A stretch of DNA of 64,000 nucleotides from Symsagittifera roscoffensis (GCF_963678635.1 NC_087066.1:9179116-9243115); one strand, 5' to 3'. Shown: positions 10,815-22,880, counted from the stretch's first letter. Notes: generated from the sequence alone by a model not told the origin. A program made the numbers and translations.

Positions 10815-11040
10815 GTACCCCCCCCCCCCTCCAACGTACCCCCCCCCCCCCCCCCTCAACGTACCCCACAACCCACGACGTAACCCCCTCACGTTTAACC
10901 ATCCCCCCACGAAACCCCCAACCACGACGTGCCCCCTCTCTCTCTAGTTGGGGGACATCTAACTCTAGTAAGGGACATCAACTCTAGTAAGAGGTGAGGG
11001 GGGACATCAACTCTAGTAAGAGGTGGGGGGGGGGGGTGGT
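10815..11040 (+). repeat. C-tract and G-tract core of the fold-back element
   Basis: Three C-homopolymer runs, each preceded by CAACGTA, are followed after about 120 bp by an ACTCTAGTAAG(A) word repeated three times and a G-run at 11023-11036. The C and G runs could pair. A minus-strand ORF here is a low-complexity artefact. Confidence 0.6.
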
Positions 11041-11178
11041 GTGCGATCTTATAATCGATTATTTTTGTTATTTTGTAGAGACTGACAATAAAAATATTGA
11101 CAAAATATTTGTTGTGCATGTCTAAAACATTGAACATATTCAGTAGAACAAATACAGCGAATAATAATCTTCCAGCAA

Positions 11179-11251
11179 GTGCGCATAGACTAACGGATAA
11201 GGCGTCTGAATTCTAATCAGAAGATTGCGGGTTCGAATCCCTCTGTGGTCG
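11179..11251 (+). tRNA. tRNA-Arg(TCT)-like sequence, probably pseudogene
   Basis: The 73 nt fold as a cloverleaf. The anticodon stem TCTGA/TCAGA is perfect around loop ATTCTAA, giving anticodon TCT. The T arm has GGTTCGAATCC (B box) with one mismatch and the D arm has one mismatch. The acceptor stem pairs at five of seven positions, with mismatches at 2 and 3. Four mismatches suggest a decayed gene or a tRNA-derived sequence carried by the surrounding fold-back element. A- and B-box promoter elements look usable. Confidence 0.6.
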
Positions 11252-11480
11252 ACTTTTTATTATTAAATCTTGCGCGGTTTTTGAGCGTTTTTTTTTAGAT
11301 AAACCGCTCAAAACCGTTCAAATCTTGCGCGGTTTTTGAGCGGTCTTTTTAGATAAACCGTTCAAAAAACCGCTCAAACCGCTCATTTTGAAGCAAGATT
11401 TTGAGCGTAATTGTCTAAAAAAAACCGCTCAAACCGCTCAAATCTTGCTTCAAATTAGGTGAAAAATCTCGACTCGGGAT

Positions 11481-11750
11481 GTTTGCATTTTTTTTGAGTT
11501 TTCGGACGCTTGACAGATGGGATGTTTGCGCCGTAACCATCTTAACTTTTATCAAATTCCGAAGGGTTCCAACCCACCCATTCAAAAAATTCGCTCCGAG
11601 CAGTTTCTAAAATATTCGCGCACATTATATTACAGATTTAGGGATAAAATTTGAAGAACAATAGGCTTTAAAATCATATAGTTTTAAGAAAATAAATTGT
11701 TCGACCAACGGAAACTTCAAATAGGTTAATTCGATAACAAAAAATTAATA
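11481..11750. other. Short unannotated stretch before the retrotransposon fragment
   Basis: Nothing recognised apart from the GGGATGTTTGC words flanking the fold-back element. Confidence 0.4.
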
Positions 11751-12151
11751 ATCAGAACTCAATCAACTGAAGAAACTCAATCAGACCCTCCTGGTATTGA
11801 TAGCAAAAAAAATTCAGAGTTACAACTAAATCACATAAACTCTGAATCCACAGCTGATGAGAAGGAAAGAGAAAAAACACGTTCAAAAAAAATAGTTCAG
11901 ATTGAAAGTGAATTCGAAACACCAATTGGATCGATTTATTATCAAAACAATAAAATTTTTATTGATTTCGAATAATTAGACAATACACAAAACATAACAG
12001 ATTACACCGAACAAGAACTTAAGGGAAGTTCAAATAGGAGCAATATATACCAAAATACAGCAAATAAAATAGAACCTAAAGAAAAAATATGGACAATCTC
12101 ACTTCTCTCAGAAAGTCCAAAAAGCAAAGATTTTCAATCACCAGACTTCAA

Positions 12152-12460
12152 AATTTATTTCTTAATGGACTCAGGAGCAGAATCAATTTTTATGAATATT
12201 CGCACATGGAATGAAATACAAACTTTACATTCAAAATTGTTACTCTCAAAGTCTTCAAGCAGTTTAGCTACAGCACAAGAATCAGGTCTAACAATCTTTG
12301 GAAAAGTTCCATTAGTGCTCGTGCCCACTTAGACAATTAAACAAAATAAACTTTTATATAAACCTTTTAAACAAACATTTCATATCACAGATGTAAAACA
12401 CAATATCGTTGGAATACCATTTATTACTAAAAAAAACCCACTATTAAAATTCTAAATAGC
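12152..12460 (+). pseudogene. Retropepsin (aspartic protease) remnant
   Basis: The motif MDSGAES at 12165 is the catalytic D-S/T-G of a retroviral-type protease, which would cut the polyprotein. Downstream text (RTWNEIQ, SSSLATAQESGLT) matches the minus-strand copies at 21639-21917 and 35020-35445. A stop replaces a codon at about 12331 and the frame is lost near 12430. Confidence 0.8.
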
Positions 12461-13309
12461 AAATTACAGATAAAGGATAATTACACAAGTATGAATAACA
12501 CATCTCTCACATTCCTTCAAAGATTAAATGAAAAAACTCCATTTGCTTCCAAATTTTACCCTATACACAACCAAGAACGAAACACCTGAAGCAATTATCA
12601 GGATATGTTCACAACTTCTCAAAAAGTCAAGTCCATCAAAACAACATAGATCAAAATGAACAACGATTATAAATGTCCGACCTTGAATTCAAACCAATCC
12701 AAAACTTTTTTCGAGTACCTTCCTCATCAATCAAGTACACTAAAATTACAAGTTCAGATATAATTTCTTTGCACGTGTACATTAATTCCCCGTAAAATAA
12801 CGTTACCTCTAGAACTTTTAGGACATTGTGAAACTAATGCAATTTTTTCTCCCACAGTAGAAACAGCATATAGAAAAAATTACATCTTGAAATTTTCAGA
12901 TATATGTCAACCAAGAATTCTCAATGAAAAATTATCAGTTAATACTATAATTGGTGATTCAGAACAAAAAACAGACAACTTTACAAAAACACCCTATTTT
13001 AAACTAAAATTTCAAGTTTCAAAGTATACCGCTGAAGAGCAGAAATTTCTTACAACGTTCAATTCTCAACACTCTCAAACTACACAACAAGAGTTAGCAG
13101 AACTACTACTTAAATTGTTAATGGTGTACGCTACCTCTAAATTTGATGTTGGAAATAACCTCTAAAACCTGACGCAGTTTTCAAAAAACAATGAGCAAGT
13201 AAAGTTCCAATTCACTTACAAGGTAGTTTCAGTAGATTACTACATATCTTAGAACAATAGTAAACCATTTCTCCACCTAATAAAGAAATCAACCAAAAGC
13301 AAAAACATT

Positions 13310-13860
13310 CATAAATCCTGTCATTATTCTCGCTAAAGGAGAATCATTAAAAATTGTTCTAGATGCTAGATACCTCAATTCACTTATTGATGAATCTAAA
13401 TGTATTTGGCCTATCGAACCAATTCAAGTGATTCTCCGAAACTAAATGGGAAAATTTTTACAACAGCTGTTATGAACAGCGCGTATAATGAAATGCCACC
13501 AGATGAAAAATTTCTTTGAAATTTCAATAGGACCAGCAGCACTTTCAGCATTTATGAGTAAAATTTTCGACTACTTATACTCATCAAGAATGAAATGACC
13601 AACTAAGACGATGTTTTCATGCAATCAGAAACAAAACACGAAAATTTAGAGTATTGGAAAAATACCACCAAATTTTAGTTAAGGAAAACATGAAAGTAGC
13701 CCCTGATAAAATAATTTTTTTCTCACTCGTGTAAAATTCCTTGGACATATTATTGAAAGTAAAAACAATCATTCCTTTAAAATCTTGCATAGACGCAATC
13801 ATAAAACTTCAACCTCCATCAAATAAAAAAAATCCAAGAATTTTTTGGAAAAATAAACTT
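13310..13860 (+). pseudogene. Ty3/gypsy reverse transcriptase remnant
   Basis: NPVIILAKGESLKIVLDARYL (first 20 residues meant) covers the fingers and the LDARYLN motif, then MPPDEKF, SAFMSKIFDYLYSSR and a thumb-side LGHIIESK. The stretch carrying the catalytic Y-x-D-D is lost or shifted around 13590-13620, where GATGTTTTC is all that remains. Several stops interrupt it. The preceding ORF at 12887-13165 is the N-terminal RT region. Confidence 0.8.
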
Positions 13861-13924
13861 TTTAAGTAAATACGTCTATCAAATGCGATTTTTTTAATAC
13901 CATTTTAAAATGTTCTCAGACAGC

Positions 13925-14460
13925 AGAAAAGTTTCGAATGGACAATAGAACACCAAAAACGAGTTGAAGAAAAGAAAAAAGACTTCCCACTGAACAAATA
14001 TCAAATACAATCCCCCGATCCAAACCAACCATTTTATGTTATGTGCAACGCCTCTAATTGGAATAGGCGCAGCATTATTACAATCACACAAAGGAAAAAT
14101 TAAATGAATCTCATCTTAAATTTAAGACTATTTACACAAGCCGAACTTAGACTCTATACACTTATGAGAGTATGTACAGCTATAATACATACTCTAACAG
14201 ATTATGATATTTTAATAATTGAATCATAACAACCAACATTTCTATTTACAAATGTATAATTTTCCTATTTACACGAAAGTCAAATCCAATCCATAAAATT
14301 TATAGATTTCAACTAATTCTAATGAAATTCCTAAATTTACATATAATGTGGAAAAAGTCTTGCATTACCAGATACACTCAGTCGAAACACACCACCAGAA
14401 TTGATAACAAGAAAAAAGACGGTAGAAATACCGCAAAAGATAAAGTTTTTCCTTGCAAAG
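13925..14460 (+). pseudogene. RNase H and tether remnant
   Basis: EWTIEHQKR and DPNQPFYVMCNASN mark entry into RNase H; the Asp of CDAS is Asn here. AELRLYTLMRVCTAIIHTL and ALPDTLSRNTPPEL (end of RNase H, common in Ty3/gypsy) follow in changing frames. Reaction in a live element: removal of template RNA during reverse transcription. Confidence 0.75.
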
Positions 14461-15180
14461 ACGAAACATCACCACGTTTAGATTGTAAATATGCATTAAA
14501 ATCCGACCTTGATGTTGCACGAATAAATAATTTACAATATTTTCCATTAAACCTAGATTGCCAAAATAATCATTACGAATTAGACTTGTTAGGAAACTCT
14601 ACATCTAAACCGATATCATATTCATCTTGGATCAAGAACAATACACAGCAAAAACCACTTAAACAAAAAAATATAGGACATAACTATGCCCCTTAGTAGA
14701 AAAAAAACTAAACTGATAATGTGTTTTTATCAGGAAACCCAGATTTAGACTCAAAATACACAAGAAATCAAGTTTTTAATCTATATGGCCATCTAGATAA
14801 AATACCTCTCTCACAAGCAGAAATTGATAACAATTTTCTACCAGTCACTGAAAAAATGACACTGGAACTACTACAAAATTATCAAAACCTTGATCCAGTC
14901 ATTAGACAACTGAAATCTTGGCACAACATAAAAACAAATCCCGTAAAAGCAGATTTTACAATTCTGGGAAACAAAACTTTTTTAGACACTTCAGAAATTT
15001 TAATAACACATCCATAAACGAGAACACCGATATTTTGGAATATCCAACATCTAAATTAAAAATACTCTGTCTACCACTAAATATGATACTCCTAGAATTT
15101 CACATTTCACACTCCCTAAATACAAGAGGACATCCGGGATCAGAAAAAAACATGATCAATTTTTATCCAAAATTTTAGTT
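14322..15180 (+). pseudogene. RNase H-integrase linker and integrase N-terminal region
   Basis: Two open stretches (14322-14696 and 14721-15017) plus an overlapping one (14918-15178) read as one polyprotein with frameshifts. The right end holds the zinc-binding start of integrase: HISHSLNTRGHPGSEK supplies the His pair. The Cys pair expected around 15200-15220 is replaced (the text reads YISYQLNK), so the finger is broken. Confidence 0.7.
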
Positions 15181-15329
15181 TCCAAATGCACCAATTTGGA
15201 TTAAAGTATAATAGCGATTATATATCATACCAGTTAAATAAACTATACCCAAATCAGAAACAAATAGCAGAAAACAAGACTTTAAAAGACAAAGTTTCCT
15301 TTTCAACCACAGTATATCTCATTTGAAAC

Positions 15330-16290
15330 AAAGGACCGACATCACCCTCCTCAGAAGGAAACTCATATGTAATGGTTATAGTTGATGCATTTACACACTA
15401 TGTAGCACTCAACCCTGTACCTAATTGAAATGCTCATTATGCATATACCACACTCTACGAACACTGGATAGCAAACCTTGGATTACCAGAAATCCTTGTT
15501 ACAGACATTGGCACTGAGTTCATAAAAAATGAAGACATCACATTATGCCATATTCATAACAATAAACATAAACCACGAACGTCTCAAGCCCTATGGACTA
15601 ATATGGTTTAGTCGAAGGTATGAACCGTTCACTACAAGAATACCTCAGATGTACCATAAATGGAAATGATACAAAATATACCAAATGGTCAACAGACGTG
15701 AAATTATTCCCCTTAGCTTATAATTCGCAGATAACAACAATCCTAGGACTATCACCTTATAAAATTATTCTCAATCAAGAACCACGGAAACCAATAATGT
15801 TCACAGCAGTTTCTTCAAAAAATACACAAGGTTATTGCCAATCTACTAAAGAATCAATTTGTTATAATTTACCGTTATATACGCACGATTAAGATCATTT
15901 TAATCAACTGCATATCTATAAATTAGCCTCAGGAACACATGCAGAATGGATTTTAATTTGAGATAATAATTACAATGAAAGTTATCAAAATAGCATACAA
16001 ACTATTACAAAGACAAAATATTCAATCACAAATTAAATCACGATTCACATCAGCTATTATCTTAAAAATTGAAACTTATGTCCTAATACCAAATTTTGTG
16101 GTACAAAAATGAATATCTAAAAAATGACAACCAATCCTACAAGGAATATTTCAGATTTCTGACAAACCCACCAATTTAACTTACAGAATAATTGATTTAA
16201 ATGAAAGGGAATTAGTTAAACACAGAAGCTGTCTTTTACCATATTACCCGAGAGAGCACGCTCTTCGCAAACTAACACAGTTATACTCCT
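15330..16290 (+). pseudogene. Ty3/gypsy integrase core and C-terminal domain
   Basis: The RNase H-like core is visible with D in VIVDAFTHYVAL, D in LVTDIGTEFI and E in VEGMNRSLQEYLR, the D,D-35-E triad. In-frame stops fall in between (about 15425 and 15608). The C-terminal part ends with PYYPREHALRKLTQLYSFTG. The enzyme would join cDNA ends to host DNA; this copy cannot. Confidence 0.85.
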
Positions 16291-16299
16291 TTACAGGAC

Positions 16300-19150
16300 T
16301 AAAGGTTGTCCAAAACAACTCAGACAACAATCATAAACAAAAACATAATCTAAATTGTTCTATACAATTATTAGAATATAAAAAAAATTAGAAATGCCCA
16401 TTCAAAATCGCAGGAAGTCAGCAATAAACAAATACCTCAAAAACGAAGGAACAAACGAAAACTAGAATAAAACATTTTATCACACGCAACAAAAGAAAAA
16501 TCTAAACAACGATATTTATCACGACTCCGAAGTCAACCACGAAAGATAACAAAACTTTCATCCCACAATCTAAAATATTAAAGAAAGTTAAATTTCAAAA
16601 ATCCCTTCCAATTAATTAGTCAGTTCAAACATTTTAAAGGTAACAATTTTTTCTTCTCTTTTCCATTTTTCTTGTTAACACTCTTAAAAAGCTAGTTCAA
16701 CTTCAGCCAATCAAAATCTGTTTAAACATCACCCCATTCTGACACCATTTTTATAGCCGACACATTGCTCACTTCAAACATTTTTGAAATTAAAACTTGA
16801 AGACCTCCAGATCCAAAATAGGCAACACGCGTATATTTGACAATTGAAATATAAAAAAAATCTTAAAGTTAAAACCCTCCCCTATCAACCAGTACAAAAA
16901 TCAACGATATTGTCTCAATTTACACTCCACATATCACTCAAGGAAGAATAATAATTAAGCCTAAAGAAAAAATACGACATGATCCTTTAGCCTAAAGTAG
17001 ACATAACTCCTGAGTACCCCCAATCATCCTATTAATAAAAACAAAACCAGAAAGCTTATTCCTAGAACTTCAGACTTGCCCTCACAAAAAATGCTTATGT
17101 CCAACCTACTTGTCAAAAATGAATAGACAATCCGACCACACTCAATTTTGACTCGGAAATAAAAAATTTTCGACGAGACGAATCGTTCTCGAATGCTTCG
17201 CTCTACAACAGTTCGGCTCCTCAAAACAATAATTTCAAAACTTGTTTTTTCATTCTTCACAATCTTTTCTCAACTTATTTTTTTTTGTCATAGACACTTT
17301 TGAATTATTCCTCCTCCTCCTCATAATTTTTTGCAGTTTTTTCGTTATTTTTCATAAAAACTCACCAAAAAACCTTCATCAACTTCTCACAAATTTTTGA
17401 CCACCTCCTCAGGTAAGATATTTCAACAGTTATCTAAATGTTAAGTGATCTATTCAACAAGAAAGACATCCTTCTTCTTTTAGTAATGCTTATGACTTTT
17501 CTAGTTTCCCTAATTTTGACAATATGTAAATGTATAAAAAAGGCATGAACCACCCTCACACTAGCAACCATCCTCTTAATCATTTTCATAGAAAAATAAA
17601 AAAAATAACATAGATTTTCTTATTAAGAAAAAAATAATTCAAATATTTCAAAATAGCTAGTCAACAACCAACACAACAATTCCCACCGACTACGACATCC
17701 CAGGAACTTTCAACAACACCAACGTCTGTGCAAATAAATCAACTCCAATCATCAACACGCATTTCATCTCGAGAAAATCCATATACATTCGAGGAACGAC
17801 ACGCTTTACTATCAGAACCTTCAATACTCGTAGTTCACCATGCATCTCTAAACGAACAGCAATACGAACCAACATACAACATCTATCCTTCTCTCCATTA
17901 AGACCTTAATAGAACAAGACATCGTAGTCAAAATCAAAACAAAACATCTACAATGGATAGAGAAATAATCCATCCAAGACAAAATAGAAATATTACAACA
18001 CCCAGAATTCAATTTAATATACCCTCATCACCATCCCCAAATCCTCTAAACTTTTCCATTAACACAATACAAAATATACCCCACCATTACAAACAATTTC
18101 ACAACAAACACTCCAAACATACCATCAGATTACTTAGTATACACCCCCCACATCCAAACAAGTTCGTTAAAGTCCTTTTAACCCCCAACTTCAACACAAT
18201 GTATCCCACATTGGATGACACAAGCCTTCACTCAAGGTGAGCCAAACTTAGTGAATGCCCCTATTGATATCTCTTCCGATACATTTTTGTCACTACCAGA
18301 AACTTTATCACTACCTTCAACCCCTTCAACAACAAGTCATACTCCAACTACAACATTTCCACTAAGTTTCCCTACAAAATAAGATGATAGATATAAATAA
18401 CTCTTAACTAACAATATACCTCTACGATTAGATTGGAATGAATTCGTAGTACCCCACCCCCTTGTTTGGTCAACATCTTGATAGCCACAGATAACATAAA
18501 TGGGCACTCAACAGGCTACAATACCGACACGATATTCACAAAGACAAACAAGATTAAAATACACAGATCCTTACACAAGACAATTTAACACTTAAATTTG
18601 AAAAAACAGTAGAATTAAATAACATAGTGAATCATCCTCTATCCTGGCTCCACCAAAAATAACAGCTCAATCTTTACCTCCCCGATTTATAACAACAGAA
18701 CTTATCTATAGAAACGATAGATGTACAAAAAAGAAACTTGGATACAGATTGTTCTATAACCCATATTTACACTATCCTACTCCTATATCTTCTAGGAATT
18801 TTTTTCCCTACAAACCCTCTCTCCACTAGTTCTTATAGAAACAATATCCCATCAAAATTCCTCCCCTCAAACAGAACCACAAGGTTTATTAGTTATAAAG
18901 GTTTATTAGTTATATTAGTTATACGCCATAAACCAAGTTTACGAGGTTTATTAGTTATATTAGTTATACGCCATAAACCAAGTATATCAATGTGAATCGG
19001 AACCACAAGAAATAGTAATAACAATCATAGTAGCGGCACATCATTCGAAAGCCCGAGCTCCAACCTTAACACTTTATAAATTCACAGCAACATTTTCAGA
19101 GAAAAAAAATTAATTGTTCCCAAGTCTCAAATGGAAACAAAAATAGACTC
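16300..19150 (+). other. Region between integrase and env of fragment A+
   Basis: No conserved domain. Items seen: a splice-donor-like CTCAG/GTAAGATATT at 17410-17424, a short ORF at 17438-17548 with one strong membrane segment (ILLLLVMLMTFLVSLILTI), a Pro/Thr/Asn-rich stretch at 17650-18240, and a 45-bp tandem pair at 18900-18989. The layout suggests a leader and signal-anchor for the env region, but this is inference. Confidence 0.4.
18900..18989 (+). repeat. 45-bp tandem pair
   Basis: Two 45-bp units starting GGTTTATTAGTTATATTAG, a multiple of three, so the frame repeats GLLVILVIRHKPS. A partial unit precedes it. The same pair is present in unit B at about 32425-32514. Confidence 0.85.
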
Positions 19151-20272
19151 AACCACAATTTTTCTGTGAAAGCACTAAAGAAAGACTTGTGCATTTTAAC
19201 TCGACGACTATCAAACGAGCTCAAACGATTAAAACGAACCACAAACAAAGGCACAAATCAAAAATTGGCAATTTTTCAAGATGTTCCAGACTCTGCACAT
19301 CGAGCAGAACTGGCTAGATACCACGGTCATATTAAATTAGACGATATATATATCCGTTCCTCGGCGAACATGGAGGATTGTCGTATGACGTACACGATAA
19401 CAATTGGATACCACATCTCGGAATACATAACCTTTCCAATTGTAAAGCAGACACTTAAAAAAAGGATATCCAGATATAATGTTTTTGATTGGAAAATTCA
19501 TTTCGAAAAAGTACAATGAACAAGAGTTTTAAAAGAAGACACAATAATTCATCCGGGAATACGCTTACCTTGCAAAAACGACCAAGGTTATTGCGATCCT
19601 ACGAAAAAAACACAAGCAACCATCGTTTGAATCCCTGAAGACACATGTACCACATTTCAAGTTGCTAGAACTCACGCAGTGTGATTAAATTTCTTCAAGA
19701 ACATTTCATTAAAACAATTATTTTTGAAAAAGTAAACCCTGATAAAAAAAGATCTAACTGAAATTGTTATACAAATATTGTTGGAATAGAAAATAAGTTA
19801 ACACGTTTTCAAATCTATTCCGAAACAGAATTTGCTTGTAAATATAATACTACACTTTACAAAACACAAAATTCAGAATTTCTTGTCGAATACGAATAAA
19901 GTTTCGACATGGAAACAGAAAAAATAATACTCATCTCAACTCCAATAGACCACAATTATAGTGACAAAAACTCATTCATCCCAGTAACATTTTTCGAGAA
20001 ATACAGGAAACACCGGTGAAAAACTTCACCCACAAGATAAAGGCAGCACACGTTTACATGAACTATCACTCATGAACAACATTTATGATTAATTCACTAT
20101 GACATCCACTTACATATGAAGTTGAGTTATACAATAAGCAGATTTTTTCAAGAAATATCTTTATCAGAATTAGAAACGCTCCATCACTTATGTGAACTGG
20201 AACGAACACAAATTCTACAATCACTTGAGAACCTACAAGTGATGGAAATGAACCAAAATAAGTCTGCTATTA
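19150..20272 (+). pseudogene. Env-like glycoprotein remnant
   Basis: The open part at 19166-19519 shows DSAHRAELARYHGHIKLDD, SSANMEDCRM and a WKIHFEKVQ ending. After stops the same reading continues with tRVLKEDTIIHPG, GYCDP, PEDTCTTFQVARTHA and, at 20150-20250, ETLHHLCELERTQILQSLEN. This Cys-bearing order is what I associate with env genes of errantivirus-like Ty3/gypsy elements, where env gives a membrane glycoprotein. The match is from general recognition, not a search. It is interrupted by more than ten stops and ends at the inversion junction. Confidence 0.6.
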
Positions 20273-21200
20273 AATCTGATTTCAAAGGATTGATGGTTTT
20301 TACCTTCAATAAAATGCCAAGGAGTTTTACACGAGTGAGAAAGATTTTTTTTATCTGGGGCTATTTTCATGTTTTCCTTAACTAAAATTTGGTGGTATTT
20401 TTCCAATACCACCAAATTTTCGTGTTTTGTTTCTGATTGCAAGAAAACATCGTCTCAATTGGTCATTACATTCTTGATGAGTATAAGTAGTCGAAACACT
20501 TTACTCATAAATGCTGAAAGTGCTGCTAGTCCTATGGAAATTTCAAAGAAACATTTCATCTGGTGGCATTTCAATATACGCGCTGTTCATAACAGCTGTT
20601 GTAAAAATTTTCCCATTTAGTTTCGGAGAATTATTTGAATTGGTTCGATAGTCCAAATACATTTAGATTCATCAAAAAGTGAATTGAGGTATCTAGCATC
20701 TAGAATAAATTTTAATGATTCTCCTTTAGCAAGAATAATGACAGAATTTATGAATGTTTTTCCTTTTGGTTGTTTTCCTTTATTAGGTGGAGAAATGATT
20801 TCGTATTGTTCTAAGATATCTATTAATCTACTGCAACTACATTGTAAGAGAATTGGAACTTTACTTGCTCATTGTTTTTTTGAAAAATGCGTCAGGTTTT
20901 AGAGGTAGATGTAGTAGTGAATTTTCTTTTCCAACATCAAATTTAGATGTAGCATACACCATGAAGTATTAAAGTATTAGTTCTGCTAACTCTTGTTGTG
21001 TAGTTTGTAGAGTGTTGAGAAATGAACATTGTAAGAAATTTCTGCTCTTCAGTGGTATACTTTGAAACTTGAAATGTTAGTTTAAAATAAGGTGTTTTTG
21101 TAAAGTAGTCTGTTTTTTGTTCTGAATCACTAATTATAGTATTAACTGATAGTTTTTCCTTGAGAATTCTTGGTTGACATATATCTGAAAATTTCAAGAT
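20272..21200 (-). pseudogene. RT N-terminal half of fragment A-
   Basis: The ORF at 20943-21197 (SDICQPRILKEKLSVNTI) and the later pieces to 20233 match the plus-strand RT at 12887-13760. Text ends at the thumb-side motif SLGHFIEGKN-like residues next to the junction. Stops interrupt it. Confidence 0.8.
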
Positions 21201-21559
21201 GTAATTTTTTCTATATGCTGTTTCTACTGTGGGAGAAAAAATTGCATTAGTTTCACAAGGTGCTAAAAGTCCTAGAGGTAACGTTATTTTAGGGGGAATT
21301 AATGTACACGTGCAAAGAAATTATATCTGAACTTGTAATTTTAGTGTACTTGATTGATGAGGAAGGTACTCGAAAAAAGTTTTGGATTGGTTTGAATTCA
21401 AGGTCGGACATTTATAATCGTTGTTCATTTTGATCTATGTTGTATTGATGGACTTGACTTTTGAGAAGTTGTGAACATATCCTGATAATTGCTTCAGGTG
21501 TTTCGTTCTTGGTTGTGTATAGGGTAAAATTTGGAAGCAAATGGAGTTTTTTCAATTAA

Positions 21560-21920
21560 TCTTTGAAGGAATGTGAGAGATGTATTATTCATACTTGTGT
21601 ATTTATCCTTTATCTGTAATTTGCTATTTAGAATTTTATTAGTGGGTTTTTTTATTAATAAATGGTATTCCAACGATATTGTGTTTTACATCTGTGATAT
21701 GAAATGTTTGTCTGAAAGTTTTATACAAAAGTTTATTTTGTTCAATTGTCCGATTGGGCACGAGCAGTAATTGAATTTTTCCAAAGTTTGTTAGACCTGA
21801 TTCTTGTGCTGTAGCTAAACTGCTTGAAGTCTTTGAGAGTAACAATTTTGAACGTAAAATTTGTATTTCATTCCATGTGCGAATATTTATAAAATTTGAT
21901 TCTGCTCCTGAATCCATTCA
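21560..21920 (-). pseudogene. Retropepsin remnant of fragment A-
   Basis: MDSGAESNFINIRTWNEIQ starts at 21917 and carries the catalytic DSG. It is followed by LLLSKTSSSLATAQESG and LVPNRTIEQNKLLYK. The frame breaks near 21640 but resumes. Confidence 0.85.
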
Positions 21921-22389
21921 AAAATTAAGTTTGAAGTCTGGTGATTGAAAATCTTTGCTTTTTGGACTTTCTGAGAGAAGTGAGAGTGTCTATGTTTTTA
22001 CTTTAAGTGGTTGTAATTTATTTGCTGTATTTTGGTATATATTGCTCCTATTTGAACTTCCCTTAAGTTCCTGTTCGGTGTAACCTGTTATGTTTTGTGT
22101 ATTGTCTAATTATTCGAAATCAATAAAATTTTATTGTTTTGTTAATAAATCGATCCAATTGGTGTTTCGAATTCATTTTCAATCTGCGTCTTTTTTGTTG
22201 AAAGCGTATTTTCTGTTTCGTTCTCATCATCTGTGGATTCAGAATTTATGTGATTTAGTTGTAACTCTGAATTTGGTTTGCTATCAATACCGGGAGGGTC
22301 TGATTGAGTTTCTTCAGTTGATTGTACCTGATTGAATTGTCTTCTATATTTTGTTGTGAATTTTGATATTGTGTATTATTCCTGAGTGG

Positions 22390-22880
22390 TGACTGATATT
22401 ATTTTCTCTGTCGATTTGATTAATTATAATTTCGATGCCTGAACTTGTCACGTGATTTTTTGAGTTGATTATACTAGTTTGATCTATTGTTTTGATAATT
22501 TCGCGATCTATTATCTGGGTGATGTCTATTTCTATTGTTTGAATATTTCATGTTTCGATTATATGAGGAATTTCTGGAACGGAAATATCTGTTTCGAGAG
22601 TTTGAACGAGAACGATTTCTATTATAGTTCGAGCAATTACTTCTGTTTGAGTTTGATCTTGAATAATTATTTCGATATTGATGTTTTGACTGTTTGACCT
22701 ACTATATCTTTTTTGTGAATTTCTTCGATCTGTAGATCTTCCGCGATAGTTATATCGATGAGGTGATTGTTGTCTGTAGTTTTTATAGTTATCTGGGAGT
22801 TGTTTTCCTGAACTATTTTTACTCTGAATGTTTTTGTTTGATGAAATCTGGTCTTTTTCATGTACTGATCAAGGGATATA
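22390..22880 (-). pseudogene. Arg/Ser/Asn-rich tail of Gag (A-)
   Basis: On the minus strand this 0.5 kb encodes a long low-complexity run of Arg, Ser, Asn and Tyr (RSNSRN-like). This is typical of the basic RNA-binding tail after the zinc knuckle in this family. Plus-strand ORFs here (for example 22479-22697) are shadows. Confidence 0.6.

Larger units (their letters stand above)
10584..11480. mobile_element. Fold-back (inverted-repeat) non-autonomous element
   Basis: The ends ATCCCGGGTCGAGAT (10584-10598) and ATCTCGACTCGGGAT (11466-11480) are inverted matches at 14 of 15 bases. Both arms are built from many copies of GCAAGATTTGAGCGG and TTTGAGCGGTTTGAGCGG in both orientations. The centre holds C-tracts with an AACGTACCCC theme, G-tracts and a tRNA-like sequence. 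No ORF codes for a transposase, so movement would need help in trans. Confidence 0.7.
11750..20272 (+). mobile_element. Ty3/gypsy retrotransposon fragment A+, decayed
   Basis: From left to right the plus strand shows the gag-pol linker, aspartic protease, reverse transcriptase, RNase H, integrase, a Pro/Thr-rich stretch and an env-like glycoprotein region. All are cut by stops and frameshifts. The 5' part (LTR, gag) is missing and the fragment ends inside env at about 20272, where an inverted fragment of the same family begins. From 12752 rightwards it belongs to a 13.5-kb unit that is repeated. Confidence 0.9.

Noticed and set aside
10895-11137. Minus-strand 80-codon ORF with Pro-rich segment
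   Set aside because: Pro run comes from G homopolymers of the fold-back core; no real protein.
10600-11470. CRISPR-like array in the GAGCGGTTT repeats
   Set aside because: The words are degenerate, occur in both orientations, lack unique spacers of constant length, and the sequence is eukaryotic.
15330-20000. Directional hypermutation (TGG to TGA) in the retrotransposon
   Set aside because: Some stops fit G-to-A but others replace Cys, Glu or Gln codons, so no consistent editing pattern is visible by eye.
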